A stretch of 64,000 bases of DNA from Syntrophomonadaceae bacterium (GCA_012522955.1 JAAYJK010000050.1:95778-159777); one strand, 5' to 3'; shown: positions 28,521-37,562, counted from the first letter of the stretch. The notes: generated from the sequence alone by a model not told the origin. A program made the numbers and translations.

Positions 28521-28758
28521 GGGCTTAGCTAAAGAGATTCGTTCACTCAATGGTCCTGGCAAAAAAGGTCTGGAAAGCATAGAATTTTGTCATAAAGCAG
28601 TATAAGGCATGGCTATAAAAGTTCATAAACCAATAATAATTGCGTTGGTACTTGACTCCGCTTCAGTTTTAGGTGACTATTAATTCGAATAATTTATAAA
28701 TCTTGGCTTGATAAGCATAAATATAGTTAATTTGATATACTATAGAGGAGGTGAAGCA

Positions 28759-29112
28759 ATGCCTGAAACTAAAGACTGTATTTTCTGCAAGATAATTGCT
28801 GGTGAGATTCCATCTAAAATAGTATTTCAAGATGAACTGCTGATTGCTATCGAAGACATAAATCCTACTGCACCAGTACATATTCTCATTATTCCCCGGA
28901 AACATATAGCATCATTAAATGAAGTTAATAACAGCCATAGTGAAATATTAAGTCATATTCAAATACAAGCTGCCCAGATAGCCAGAGAAATGAAGATAGA
29001 TCAGGAAGGATATCGTCTGTTAAATAACTGTGGAGAATGGGGCGGGCAAACGGTTATGCACCTTCATTATCATCTTTTAGGCGGAAGGGAAATGACTTGG
29101 CCTGCAGGCTAA
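28759..29112 (+). CDS. hinT: HIT-family nucleotide hydrolase
   Basis: Purine nucleoside phosphoramidase family. 117 residues from ATG 28759 with GAGGAGGTG 5-6 bases upstream; an upstream in-frame ATG (28708) has no site. Contains DCIFCKIIAGEIPSKIVFQ and the catalytic triad HxHxH in VMHLHYHLLGG. The two cysteines CxxC at the start are those of the zinc-binding HIT subgroup. Upstream of rpsU. Confidence 0.94.
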   Translation: MPETKDCIFCKIIAGEIPSKIVFQDELLIAIEDINPTAPVHILIIPRKHIASLNEVNNSHSEILSHIQIQAAQIAREMKIDQEGYRLLNNCGEWGGQTVMHLHYHLLGGREMTWPAG

Positions 29113-29186
29113 TCTTGACTCAATACCTTTGAAATAGTAAAATATAATGGCATTTATATAGCCCAAACGATGAGGGGAGGGAAAAG

Positions 29187-29363
29187 ATGAGCGAGGTTAA
29201 AGTAGGTAAAAATGAATCCCTGGATAGTGCTTTAAGAAGGTTCAAAAGATCCTGTCAAAAGTCCGGGGTTATGCAAGATATAAGAAAGCATGATCACTAC
29301 GAAAAACCTAGTATTAAACGAAAGAAGAAATCAGAAGCTGCCCGCAAGAAGAAGAAATTCTAA
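29187..29363 (+). CDS. rpsU: 30S ribosomal protein S21
   Basis: 58-residue very basic protein: [20 protein letters not shown], then [20 protein letters not shown], and a C-terminus rich in lysine ending ARKKKKF. GGGGAGGG lies 7 bases before ATG. It is followed by yqeY after 15 bases, the usual arrangement. Confidence 0.97.
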   Translation: MSEVKVGKNESLDSALRRFKRSCQKSGVMQDIRKHDHYEKPSIKRKKKSEAARKKKKF

Positions 29364-29378
29364 GGGGGGATATCTAAG

Positions 29379-29831
29379 ATGATGTCCCTGGCAGATAGAT
29401 TATTCGAAGACATGAAAAAGGCTATGAAGGATAGAGAAGCCGGTAAAATAAGGCTGGCTACTATCAGAATGATTAGAGCGGCCCAAAAAGACGCTGAGAT
29501 AGCTAAAAGAGATGGGCTTAATGATGATGAAATGTTAGCAATATTAAACCGGGAGCTAAATAAGCGCCGGGATGTTGTAGGGGATTATGAAAAGGCGAAT
29601 AGAACAGATGATTTAATGCGTCTACAGCAGGAAATTTCTGTAATTCAGGAATACCTTCCCGAGCAGTTAGAGGAAAGTGAATTAAGGGCTATAATTCAAA
29701 AAACCATAGAAGAGCTGCAGGTCACCAGTCCTGGAGATAGGGGCAAGGTAATGAAGCACATTATGCCGGGATTAAAAGGCCTTGCAGATGGAAAACTGGT
29801 TAAACAAATTGTAAATGAAGTATTACAATGA
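29379..29831 (+). CDS. yqeY: GatB/YqeY domain protein
   Basis: 150 residues of the YqeY family, related to the tRNA-binding tail of the GatB amidotransferase subunit. Contains LATIRMIRAAQKDAEIAKRD, EYLPEQLEESELRAII and the C-terminal GKVMKHIMPGLKGLADGKLV. Its cellular role is not established. GGGGGGATA lies upstream; the first two codons are both ATG. Last gene of the conserved run before the accessory island, and followed by a terminator. Confidence 0.93.
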   Translation: MMSLADRLFEDMKKAMKDREAGKIRLATIRMIRAAQKDAEIAKRDGLNDDEMLAILNRELNKRRDVVGDYEKANRTDDLMRLQQEISVIQEYLPEQLEESELRAIIQKTIEELQVTSPGDRGKVMKHIMPGLKGLADGKLVKQIVNEVLQ

Positions 29832-29839
29832 AGGTTATA

Positions 29840-29880
29840 AAAGCCTGTTCTGGATAAATATTATGCCAGGCAGGCTTTTT
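29840..29880 (+). terminator. Terminator after yqeY
   Basis: AAAGCCTG-TTCTGG...CCAGG-CAGGCTTTTT; long stem, T-run, 8 bases after the stop codon. Confidence 0.85.
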
Positions 29881-29939
29881 GTTTTTATACTGATTACAGT
29901 ACAATAAATATGAATAAAGATTTGGATAGGAGAAGTGTG

Positions 29940-30056
29940 ATGGCTTTCATAAAAAGCCCTAAGGGCAAAAAGAGACAGAGAAAGTTTTTGTTAATAGTAG
30001 CCAGCCTGGTTATAATTTCATTTGTATCCAGCATTTTTGCCATTAACTTTCTATAA
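29940..30056 (+). CDS. 38-residue single-pass membrane peptide
   Basis: ATG 29940 with ATAGGAGAAG 7 bases upstream. The product begins MAFIKSPKGKKRQRK, a strongly basic head, followed by one hydrophobic helix (FLLIVASLVIISFVSSIFAI) and stops. Positive head and a single helix predict a cytoplasm-in membrane peptide. No family recognised. It stands alone between the yqeY terminator and the sigma-54 activator. Confidence 0.55.
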   Translation: MAFIKSPKGKKRQRKFLLIVASLVIISFVSSIFAINFL

Positions 30057-30218
30057 TGTACAAATGGCTACGATCTGTTTAGATAATGTTTATATGCAGC
30101 TTGCCGCTGGAGTCCTTTTACTTTAGGATGGTGAATTAATGTTCTACTATGTTATAATAGACACAAATCGACTTTTTACGACGGGGACTTGTTAATCTAG
30201 GACAAAGGAGGTATATCC

Positions 30219-32006
30219 TTGACACAGATGCAGCCGATTAATACTATCAATGTTGGAGAGGCCATGACCAGTGACTTTGGCCGAATTCCCGGAGATACTG
30301 CAGTGGAGAAGGTCATAAATATAATGCTTCAGAATCACTGGGGAGAAGTAGTGCTGCAGGGAAATGGTGAAGAGGGCTACCAGTTGGTAACCAAGGAACG
30401 TCTTATGCGCTGTGTAGAAAATGGTTTTCCTACTCAATTACCTGTATCGGAGATTGCCAGCAAGAGAATAATTACCAGCACTATTGATGAACCCTTGACC
30501 CAAGCCCGTGAACGAATGCGTCAGGCGAACATAGGACGTCTTCCGGTTCTAGATGCGATGGGCAATATAGTAGGGATGCTTACTTCACGGGATGTCTGTA
30601 ATGGATTCAGTGACAAGCTGGAAATGCTAAGTGAGCATATGTATGCCATACTTCATAATATAAGCGAAGCTATTCAAGTAATAGATTGCCAGGGTCGAGT
30701 TATTTTCTGGAATCATAGCGCGGAAGACTTGTTTGGCATTAAAGCACAGGATATTGTGGGATTAAAACTGGAAGAATTTTTCCCCCACGATTTGACTCTT
30801 CAAGTAATTAGCAGTATAGAATCCTATCATAATGTGCTCTGCGAACCAAGACCGGGAGTTTACGCGGTGCGAAATGCGGTTCCGATTATCATGCCTGATG
30901 GCGAGGTGGTAGGGGCAGTTTCCACCACTACTGATGTTAGTGAGTCGAAAACCTTGGTAGAAGAGCTGAACCGGGTTAACAGCAGAGTGAAACAGTTGGA
31001 GGAGAGAATTGTTAATAGCGAAGAAATAAATAAGGACCCCTTTTATACTATAAATGCCAATACCAAAAAAGTTCTGCAGCAAGCCAAACGGGTAGGGGCT
31101 ACTGACGCCACGGTGCTGATACAGGGTGAGAGCGGTACCGGCAAGGAATTAATGGCCAATGTAATTTATCAAAACAGCAAGCGATCCAAACAACCATTTA
31201 TTGCAGTTAATTGTAGTGCCATTCCAGGTACCCTGTTTGAAAGCGAAATGTTTGGTTATGAAGCAGGGAGTTTTACTGGGGGCAGTAAAACGGGCAAACA
31301 AGGGAAGTTTGAAATGGCCAACGAAGGAACCATATTCCTGGATGAAATAGGAGAACTGCCCCTGGATATGCAGGCCAAGCTCTTGCGAGTTATACAGGAA
31401 CGCAAGTTCTATCGAGTAGGTGGAACAGCTCCGGTAGAAGTAAATGTGAGGCTTATTGCTGCTACTAATAAAGACCTGGCCGGCCTGGTGGCAGAAGGTA
31501 AATTCAGGGAGGATCTGTACTATCGGCTAAATGTGGTTACTTTGGATATTCCCCCGCTAAGAGAGAGAAGGGACGATATAATCGGCCTTACCAAAAGGTT
31601 TATCAAGCAAATGGAATGTGTTTATATGCGATCCATCTCCGGCATGGATGAACAGGTCTTGGAGATGCTGCAGGCTTATGACTGGCCAGGTAATGTGAGA
31701 CAGTTGCATAATATGCTGGAGAGTGTGATTATTCTCATGGAAGATGATTATATTAGTATTGATTCTCTGGCTGAAGCCGGAGCGTTGGACACCTTGAATC
31801 CATCTGCTTTACTGGCGGAGGAACCCATAGGCCAGCGGGATATGGACGCACCTAATTTGGAAGAGATACTGCTCAGAAGGGAACGTGAGGTCATTATCCG
31901 AGCCATGGAAGAATGTAAGAACAATAAGGCCCGGGCTGCTAAAAAGCTTGGGATACCTCGTAGTACTCTCTATTATAAATTAAAAGCTCTGGGAATATCG
32001 GACTAG
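30219..32006 (+). CDS. Sigma-54-dependent transcriptional activator (CBS-PAS-AAA+-Fis)
   Basis: Bacterial enhancer-binding protein. 595 residues from TTG 30219 with AAAGGAGGT upstream. A CBS-domain pair (about 7-130, [20 protein letters not shown]) that may sense adenine nucleotides, a PAS domain (about 137-245, [20 protein letters not shown]), and a short coiled linker. The AAA+ domain has Walker A GESGTGKE, Walker [12 protein letters not shown] and the sigma-54 contact loop YEAGSFTGG, a variant of GAFTGA that keeps F and T. A Fis-type DNA-binding helix-turn-helix ends the protein ([20 protein letters not shown]). It lies directly before the hdr operon, which has a good -24/-12 promoter, so it probably controls it. 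Confidence 0.93.
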   Translation: MTQMQPINTINVGEAMTSDFGRIPGDTAVEKVINIMLQNHWGEVVLQGNGEEGYQLVTKERLMRCVENGFPTQLPVSEIASKRIITSTIDEPLTQARERMRQANIGRLPVLDAMGNIVGMLTSRDVCNGFSDKLEMLSEHMYAILHNISEAIQVIDCQGRVIFWNHSAEDLFGIKAQDIVGLKLEEFFPHDLTLQVISSIESYHNVLCEPRPGVYAVRNAVPIIMPDGEVVGAVSTTTDVSESKTLVEELNRVNSRVKQLEERIVNSEEINKDPFYTINANTKKVLQQAKRVGATDATVLIQGESGTGKELMANVIYQNSKRSKQPFIAVNCSAIPGTLFESEMFGYEAGSFTGGSKTGKQGKFEMANEGTIFLDEIGELPLDMQAKLLRVIQERKFYRVGGTAPVEVNVRLIAATNKDLAGLVAEGKFREDLYYRLNVVTLDIPPLRERRDDIIGLTKRFIKQMECVYMRSISGMDEQVLEMLQAYDWPGNVRQLHNMLESVIILMEDDYISIDSLAEAGALDTLNPSALLAEEPIGQRDMDAPNLEEILLRREREVIIRAMEECKNNKARAAKKLGIPRSTLYYKLKALGISD

Positions 32007-32075
32007 TTTTTAGCAGAAAATGGTCGCTAACAAATAATATAAAACGACATATTATGTCGAATTTACACTGGGAAG

Positions 32076-32115
32076 AGTGTCAGTTTTTTAGAAAGATTTC
32101 TAGAAAGCTGACACT
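32076..32115. promoter_or_regulatory. 40-base palindrome H1: terminator and/or enhancer site
   Basis: AGTGTCAGTTTTTTAGAAA (32076-32094) pairs with TTTCTAGAAAGCTGACACT (32097-32115) with two G-U pairs. Eight T follow, so as RNA it is a strong terminator for the activator gene. As DNA it lies 60-100 bases upstream of the sigma-54 promoter, the normal place for an activator site, and its GTGTCAG arm recurs in palindromes at 44837 and 44991. Confidence 0.7.
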
Positions 32116-32176
32116 TTTTTTTGGAGCATAGGCGGATATAACCACCTTGGCCCGGTTAAGTTAAGTTAAGCAGAGA

Positions 32177-32192
32177 TGGCATGCTAATTGCA
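32177..32192 (+). promoter_or_regulatory. Sigma-54 (-24/-12) promoter of the hdr operon
   Basis: TGGCATG-CTAA-TTGCA. GG (32178-32179) and GC (32190-32191) are separated by exactly 10 bases and the flanks fit the TGGCAC-N5-TTGC consensus. It is 78 bases before hdrC1 and downstream of the activator gene and palindrome H1. Confidence 0.8.
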
Positions 32193-32269
32193 TAGAGATA
32201 CGATAGTGAAAAGTTTATTTATATTATGTTGTCGCGACTAAATACAATGGCAAAGGAGATGTAGATATT

Positions 32270-32890
32270 TTGCCTAGAGAAAATATGACTGAATGGGACA
32301 ATGAACTATATCAGAAAGTAGATCGCTATAATCTGGTTCCTAATCTAGAACAATGTCTGCAATGCGGAAAATGCACCGGCAACTGTCCCGTGGCAGCCAT
32401 GCATCCTTCTTATAATCCCCGGCAGATAGTGCACGATATACTGGCTGGAGATAGTGATCGAATACTGCAGAGCGAAGAGATATGGAGATGCATGTGGTGT
32501 GCCAATTGCTACCGGGTATGCCCGGTGGATATTCATTATCCATTGCTGATGATGCAGCTGCGCTACCTGGCTTTGGAAAACGGCTATGGCCTCAAGTACG
32601 TTACGCCGATAAACAAATATGCTTATCGGGCTTTTACCGGCGGCCTGACCTTTATACCCGGGCAAAGGGGTGTAGATAAGATTAAAGGTCTGAGAGAAGG
32701 AATCGGGGTTGAACCCTGGCCGAAAGTATCAGAAAAAGCTATTGCAGAGTACGGTGCTATATTTGAACAGACCGGTGCAGTTGACTGGATGAAAGCACTT
32801 GATGAGGTGCAGGCTAAAGGAGAAGAAAAACCAGTGAAACTTAGCTTTATGGGGGGGAGATTAATAGATGAGCGCTATGACACAGAATAG
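32270..32890 (+). CDS. HdrC-like iron-sulfur protein (HdrC1)
   Basis: Subunit of a heterodisulfide-reductase-like complex that carries two [4Fe-4S] clusters between flavoprotein and HdrB. 206 residues, TTG start. Ferredoxin-type motifs CLQCGKCTGNCP (about residues 29-40) and CMWCANCYRVCP (about 74-85) are complete. An added C-terminal part of about 90 residues contains NKYAYRAFTGGLTFIPGQRG. No membrane helix, so a soluble complex. First gene behind the sigma-54 promoter; overlaps hdrB1 by 23 bases, showing tight coupling. Confidence 0.88.
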   Translation: MPRENMTEWDNELYQKVDRYNLVPNLEQCLQCGKCTGNCPVAAMHPSYNPRQIVHDILAGDSDRILQSEEIWRCMWCANCYRVCPVDIHYPLLMMQLRYLALENGYGLKYVTPINKYAYRAFTGGLTFIPGQRGVDKIKGLREGIGVEPWPKVSEKAIAEYGAIFEQTGAVDWMKALDEVQAKGEEKPVKLSFMGGRLIDERYDTE

Positions 32891-33821
32891 GGTAGTTAAG
32901 GCCCATGAACGCATTCCTGAGATTCCTGAGAAAATATTCTTGTTCCGCAGCTGTACCGGCAGTATGGAATACCCGGGAACTGAGCATTGTGTAGAGTTCG
33001 TGCTTAAGAAGTTGGGGATAGAAATAATTAAAGATGCTGATCAAAGCTGCTGTTCAGGGTATATTTTGACTTGTTCCGGCTATCCTGCTGAGCCATCACT
33101 GGCAGTAACGGCTCGCAACCTGGGTATGGTAGAACAGCGTTATGGTTTGGATACCTATACTTTTTGCAACGGGTGTTTCGGATATAATACTGAATTAAAA
33201 CACATTTTGGATCATCATCCCGAGTATAAGAAAATGGCCAATGATTTAATCGGTCAATGGGGTTACCATTACGAAGGAAATAGTCACGTTTATCATGTTC
33301 AAGAATTATGGTATCTGCTGTTAGATCGAATTAAAGAAATGGTAGTAAGACCCTTGACTGGTTTGAGGATAGCTTCTCATTACGGCTGTCACTACCTGGC
33401 TCAGCAATACGGGATTCTGGACGAAGGAGATCTTCCTACTTTCCATGAGGAAATATATGAAGCCCTGGGAGCTACTCCGGTATTTTTTAAAGAACGCAGA
33501 ATGTGCTGTGCTTATGCGGTAGGAAGGGGATTTACCCATCCGGAAAATGTGGTTCAGCCTCATTTGGCGCGGAAATTCGACAGTGCTAAAGAAGAAGGGG
33601 TGGAATTAATGACTACCACCTGCCCGGGCTGCAATGTGGCCTTGGATCGGGAGCAGCCCAAATTGGCCAAGCGGGGTTTTGGACCCTATGATATTCCGGT
33701 AATCGATATAGGACAGCTTATAGCCCTGGCCTTAGGAGCTCCAATAGAAGAGATCGGTTTTAATGCCAATTCAACCCCGGTGGAGCCGGTTCTTAAAAAA
33801 CTGGGTTTTTTAAATGATTGA
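32868..33821 (+). CDS. HdrB-like catalytic subunit (HdrB1)
   Basis: Two CCG domains of the kind that bind the noncubane clusters of HdrB. 317 residues. First domain: SCTGSMEYPG, QSCCSGYIL and FCNGCFGYN. Second domain: HYGCHYLAQQ, RMCCAYAVGRG and TCPGCNVAL. The second CCG element reads CCAY and not the canonical CCGG, so its cluster surroundings may differ from those of HdrB2. HdrB subunits reduce disulfides or related thiol compounds; the substrate here is unknown. Starts inside hdrC1. Confidence 0.87.
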   Translation: MSAMTQNRVVKAHERIPEIPEKIFLFRSCTGSMEYPGTEHCVEFVLKKLGIEIIKDADQSCCSGYILTCSGYPAEPSLAVTARNLGMVEQRYGLDTYTFCNGCFGYNTELKHILDHHPEYKKMANDLIGQWGYHYEGNSHVYHVQELWYLLLDRIKEMVVRPLTGLRIASHYGCHYLAQQYGILDEGDLPTFHEEIYEALGATPVFFKERRMCCAYAVGRGFTHPENVVQPHLARKFDSAKEEGVELMTTTCPGCNVALDREQPKLAKRGFGPYDIPVIDIGQLIALALGAPIEEIGFNANSTPVEPVLKKLGFLND

Positions 33822-33850
33822 TTATGGGGTTTTGAAAGGAGAATAGGAAA

Positions 33851-34870
33851 ATGAGTAATAGTGAAAAGACAGCACTCATAATCGGCGGGGGTATGGCCGG
33901 GATGGAAGCAGCAATAAAACTGGGCGGCGCCGGTTACCAGGCGGTTTTGCTGGAAAAGGAAGACCATCTCGGCGGTATTATGAATCAGCTATACGGAAGT
34001 TTCCCCCGTTGGGACAACCCACAGAAAATGGCAGAACAAAAAGTCAAGATGGTGGAAGAAAACCCTAATATCACCGTTAAGATAAACACTACGGTTAAGT
34101 CAGTGGAGAAAAAAGATAAATCATTTTCGGTAGAGTTGAGCAGCAACGAAAAGATTGAATTTGATGCTGTAATTCTGGCTACTGGATTTGGTTTTTATGA
34201 TGCCTCGGAATATGCAGAATATGGGTATGGCGCCTTTGATAATGTCTTCACAGCTTTGGAATTCGAAGGAAAGCTTAAAGAAATGGAATCCTGGGATAAA
34301 AAAGATTTGCCTAAAGTAGTAGCCTTTTTTAAATGCGTAGGTTCTCGGGACCGTTCCAAAGGCTATCCCTATTGTTCTAAAATATGCTGCATGTTTACAG
34401 CTAAAGAAGCTGGACTAATGAAAGACCTTAATCCCGATGCCAAATGTTTCGTTTTTTATATGGATTACCGGGCAGCTGGTAAAGAATATGAGGAATTTGC
34501 TCGTTCAGTCATCGAGGACAAACATGTACGTTATGTCAGAGGACGTCCAGCCAAAGTATTGCCTGATAATGGCAAACTTATGATAAGAGCCGAGGATACC
34601 TTGATGGGCGTACCGGTAGAAGTTGCAGCAGATATGATAGTACTGGCCAATGCTATGGTACCGTCAGAAACCACCAAGGAACTGGCAAGCATGTTTGAGG
34701 CTAAAACTGATCAGTATGGATTCATTGATTATATTCCTGGGTATCCAACCCAAACCGGATATAGAGTATTTTTTGCTGGAGGCTGCGGATTTCCGGTTGA
34801 GAGCCTGGGAGCACAATATCAGGGGGCAGCAGCTGCGGCAGAAGTGATAGCCCTGTTCAATCAGGGTTAG
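33851..34870 (+). CDS. Short HdrA-like flavoprotein
   Basis: FAD subunit of the Hdr-like complex. 339 residues only: FAD-binding motif LIIGGGMAGMEAAIKLGGAG (about 9-28), the HdrA cysteine motif C162-VGSRD...C175-SKICC(179,180)-MFTAKEA, and a C-terminal FAD contact VFFAGGCGFPVESLGA. It lacks the ferredoxin insertions and the extra N-terminal domain of methanogen HdrA. This is the short form seen in QmoA-like and sHdrA proteins. GAAAGGAGAATAGG lies before ATG. Sits at the centre of the C1-B1-A-C2-B2 operon. Confidence 0.86.
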   Translation: MSNSEKTALIIGGGMAGMEAAIKLGGAGYQAVLLEKEDHLGGIMNQLYGSFPRWDNPQKMAEQKVKMVEENPNITVKINTTVKSVEKKDKSFSVELSSNEKIEFDAVILATGFGFYDASEYAEYGYGAFDNVFTALEFEGKLKEMESWDKKDLPKVVAFFKCVGSRDRSKGYPYCSKICCMFTAKEAGLMKDLNPDAKCFVFYMDYRAAGKEYEEFARSVIEDKHVRYVRGRPAKVLPDNGKLMIRAEDTLMGVPVEVAADMIVLANAMVPSETTKELASMFEAKTDQYGFIDYIPGYPTQTGYRVFFAGGCGFPVESLGAQYQGAAAAAEVIALFNQG

Positions 34871-34881
34871 GGGGCGATTAA

Positions 34882-35463
34882 ATGCTTAACACAGCAGACT
34901 TCTATCATGTTTGGAGAATAGATCAGAGCAGTAACGCACTTAAAGAAGAGATCAAAGAACACTGCCATACCGATATAGAAATGTGCTTAGAGTGCGGTAA
35001 ATGTAGCGGTGGATGTTCTAACGCTCATATTTTTGATATTACTCCAAGGAAGATAATTCAATTAATAAAAATGGGTGAAGAAGCAAAACTATTAAGGATG
35101 GATGCCTTATGGTCATGCGTAGCCTGCCAATTATGTGTGGATCGCTGTCCATCATCCATCAATATTCCACGAATAATGGATTATTTAAGGGAAAAATCCT
35201 ATAACCAGAGTATTCCTGCCAGTAGGCCCAATGTTGAGCTTTTCCATGAACTGATGCTGGGCCATATTAAAAGGTTTGGCCGGGTACCTGAAGCTTTATT
35301 GAGCGTAGAGTTTAATCTCAGATCCAAACAGTACACCAAGGATGCCCAAATGGGGATGAAAATGTTTTTTAAAGGCAAGTTGAATCCCATCCCTGCAAGA
35401 GTAAAAGATATCAAGAAAGTTCGACGTATGTTTAGAAATATGCCGATGCAGAGGGAGGGATAA
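34882..35463 (+). CDS. HdrC-like iron-sulfur protein (HdrC2)
   Basis: Second HdrC-type subunit, 193 residues. Cluster motifs CLECGKCSGGCSNAH (about residues 34-48) and CVACQLCVDRCP (about 76-87); in the first motif the usual C-P is C-S. A tail of about 80 residues includes RPNVELFHELMLGHIKRFGR. Lies 11 bases after hdrA; its TAA stop shares one base with the ATG of hdrB2. Confidence 0.86.
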   Translation: MLNTADFYHVWRIDQSSNALKEEIKEHCHTDIEMCLECGKCSGGCSNAHIFDITPRKIIQLIKMGEEAKLLRMDALWSCVACQLCVDRCPSSINIPRIMDYLREKSYNQSIPASRPNVELFHELMLGHIKRFGRVPEALLSVEFNLRSKQYTKDAQMGMKMFFKGKLNPIPARVKDIKKVRRMFRNMPMQREG

Positions 35464-36341
35464 TGATGAAGGTAGCATATTACCCCGGGTGTTCCCTGCA
35501 TGGACTGGCCAAAGAATATGGTATCTCAGTAGAACTAGTATGCAAACACCTGGGAATCAATCTCAATGAAATCGAAGACTGGAACTGCTGCGGAGCTACA
35601 GCGGCTCACAGTTTGAATCATGAACTTACTATAAGCCTGAGCGCACGCAACCTGGCTATTGCTCGGGATATGAAGATGGACAAAATCCTGGCTCCATGTG
35701 CGGGTTGCTTTAGCCGTCTAAAAGGTGCTTCTTATGAGCTGAGAAACAACAAGGCTTTAGCTGCGGAAGTGGCGGAAATTATTCAGACCCAAGCACCAGT
35801 AGAACCAGAGGTGAATAATCTACTGCAATTTATCATGGAGGAACCGGGACTCTTGGATGCTATAAAGTCCAAGGTAGTTAAGCCCCTGAAAGGTTTAAAA
35901 CTGGCCGCTTATTATGGATGTTTACTGACCCGGCCCAAAGAAGTAGTGCAATTTGATGATCCTGAACTACCTGTATCCATGGATTTGATACTAAAAGCCT
36001 TAGGTGCTGATACAGTTGCCTGGGGTCATAAAGCAGAATGCTGCGGAGGCGGTTATGCGGCCAGTGACACTGATATTGTGCTGGATTTGAGTGGGCAGGT
36101 TTTGGAATCAGCCCAGAAAGCGGGAGCCGATGCCATTGTGGTAGCCTGTCCCATGTGTGGTGTAAACCTGGATACCAGGCAGGAGGCAGTTGGCGCTTTA
36201 AAGGGCAAAAAATATGATATGCCAATTGTATATCTTACCCAATTGATGGGTATAGCTTTTGGCTTTTACCCCGTGCAGCTGGGTATGAAGCGTCATCTTA
36301 ACAGTCCTTTCCCCGTATTGCAGAGTAGGGGTTTGGCGTAA
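35463..36341 (+). CDS. HdrB-like catalytic subunit (HdrB2)
   Basis: 292 residues with two canonical CCG domains: YYPGCSLHGL, DWNCCGATAAH and APCAGCFSRLK, then AYYGCLLTRPKEVVQFD, AECCGGGYAAS and VACPMCGVNLD. All ten cluster cysteines expected for two noncubane clusters are present, unlike the altered second site in HdrB1. Start is ATG 35463 or the next ATG at 35466, behind GAGGGAGGG. Last gene of the hdr operon; no strong terminator seen before gctA. Confidence 0.88.
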   Translation: MMKVAYYPGCSLHGLAKEYGISVELVCKHLGINLNEIEDWNCCGATAAHSLNHELTISLSARNLAIARDMKMDKILAPCAGCFSRLKGASYELRNNKALAAEVAEIIQTQAPVEPEVNNLLQFIMEEPGLLDAIKSKVVKPLKGLKLAAYYGCLLTRPKEVVQFDDPELPVSMDLILKALGADTVAWGHKAECCGGGYAASDTDIVLDLSGQVLESAQKAGADAIVVACPMCGVNLDTRQEAVGALKGKKYDMPIVYLTQLMGIAFGFYPVQLGMKRHLNSPFPVLQSRGLA

Positions 36342-36574
36342 ATATGAATCTAATTATTATGAATCTGTTCAATATCAATAGGTTCATATAAACTTTCAAC
36401 GTTAGAATATATGAATTTAATGGTTTGCCTAATACCGCTTTTATTAAGGAGGTGAAAAAAGACTGGCCAATTAATAACCAGCCAGTTGGGCCCGATACCA
36501 AGTAATACTAATTTTGTTTTATATGCAGAATAAGACTATTAGATTAACAACCAAGTCAAAAGGAGGGAAAGTCA
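36342..36574. other. Gap between hdr operon and CoA-transferase genes
   Basis: Holds an inverted repeat TTCATATA-N17-TATATGAA (36383-36415), an orphan ribosome-site-like TTAAGGAGGTG (36444-36454) with no start codon at normal distance, and ACTGGC/GCCAGT arms (about 36462-36486). No -24/-12 promoter was found. The gctAB genes could be read from the hdr operon or from a promoter I do not recognise. Confidence 0.4.
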
Positions 36575-37558
36575 TTGAACAAAAGCAAGCTTATCACCAT
36601 GAAAGAAGCTGTTGAGAAGTATACCTATGATGGTATGTATTTCGGTCATGGGGGAGCACTCCCAGTTGGATCAGATTGCATCTCATTCTTCAGGGAAATG
36701 GTTAAGGCAGGGAGAAAGGATATTGACGTAGCTTCCAACTGTAACACCCAGGGTACCAACCTGCTGGCTGCAGTAGGAGGGCTAAAGCGGATGGAAGTTG
36801 GATTTTCCGGACTGGAAGTTTACGGTTTCGCCAATGGTCTAAAAAGAGCCGTTGAAACCGGTCAAACCATTTTGGAAGACTACTCCAACGGTTCTGTTCC
36901 TATTCGCATGATGGCCGGTGCTCTCAACTGGCCCTTTGTTCCCATGTTTATGAATACCGGTTGTGACCAGCAATGGTGTTCAGCCGACGACCCGGAAAAT
37001 TATCCCAATACCAAGAAAATACCGGAAGTAACCGATCCATTTACCGGCAAGGTATGCGGAGCTTTTACCCCTATAAAACCTGATGTGGCAGCTATTCATG
37101 TAACCATGGCTGACATCTACGGTAATGCCATTATGCTAGGAAGTGAATGGTGCCGTTATGAACTGTCCCGTTGTTCCAAGAAGGTAATCTTAGTGGCAGA
37201 CAAGATAGTTGATACCGGGGTAATGAGACAATATCCCAATCTGGTCAGAATACCTTATATAGTGACAGATGCAGTAGTATATGCTCCTTATGGAGTATGG
37301 CCAGCATGTTCCACCGGTCTCTACGATAGTGACGAAGAGCACATGTACTATATGAATAAGATGCTTAAGACGGAAGAGGGTACCAAGGAGTACTTGCAGG
37401 CTTTCGGTCAGTATGGTGATGTCTGGGATTATGTAGATATGATCGGACAGGAAAGAATTGACAAGATAAGTGCAACTGATACCGCGTTCTTGATGGATCC
37501 GTATAAACAGTGGATTAAGACGGATGCTGAAATCAAGGAACTCTTGGAAAGGAGGTAA
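36575..37558 (+). CDS. Family I CoA-transferase, alpha subunit (glutaconate CoA-transferase GctA-like)
   Basis: Moves CoA between carboxylic acids. 327 residues, TTG start with AAAGGAGGG upstream. Pattern FGHGGALPVGSDCISFFREM near the N-terminus and PDVAAIHVTMADIYGNAIML in the middle fit the GctA branch (COG1788). The catalytic glutamate of this family lies in the beta subunit. The beta gene follows after 4 bases. The acid substrate cannot be told from sequence; the hdr operon and the CstA-like transporter suggest an organic-acid oxidation pathway. Confidence 0.85.
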   Translation: MNKSKLITMKEAVEKYTYDGMYFGHGGALPVGSDCISFFREMVKAGRKDIDVASNCNTQGTNLLAAVGGLKRMEVGFSGLEVYGFANGLKRAVETGQTILEDYSNGSVPIRMMAGALNWPFVPMFMNTGCDQQWCSADDPENYPNTKKIPEVTDPFTGKVCGAFTPIKPDVAAIHVTMADIYGNAIMLGSEWCRYELSRCSKKVILVADKIVDTGVMRQYPNLVRIPYIVTDAVVYAPYGVWPACSTGLYDSDEEHMYYMNKMLKTEEGTKEYLQAFGQYGDVWDYVDMIGQERIDKISATDTAFLMDPYKQWIKTDAEIKELLERR

Positions 37559-37562
37559 GACA

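Noticed and set aside
36444..36505. Possible 17-codon leader peptide starting at GTG in TTAAGGAGGTG (36452)
   Set aside because: The GTG is part of the ribosome-site-like sequence itself and has no site of its own; no coding signal in 17 codons. Kept only as an orphan ribosome-site remark in the gap entry.
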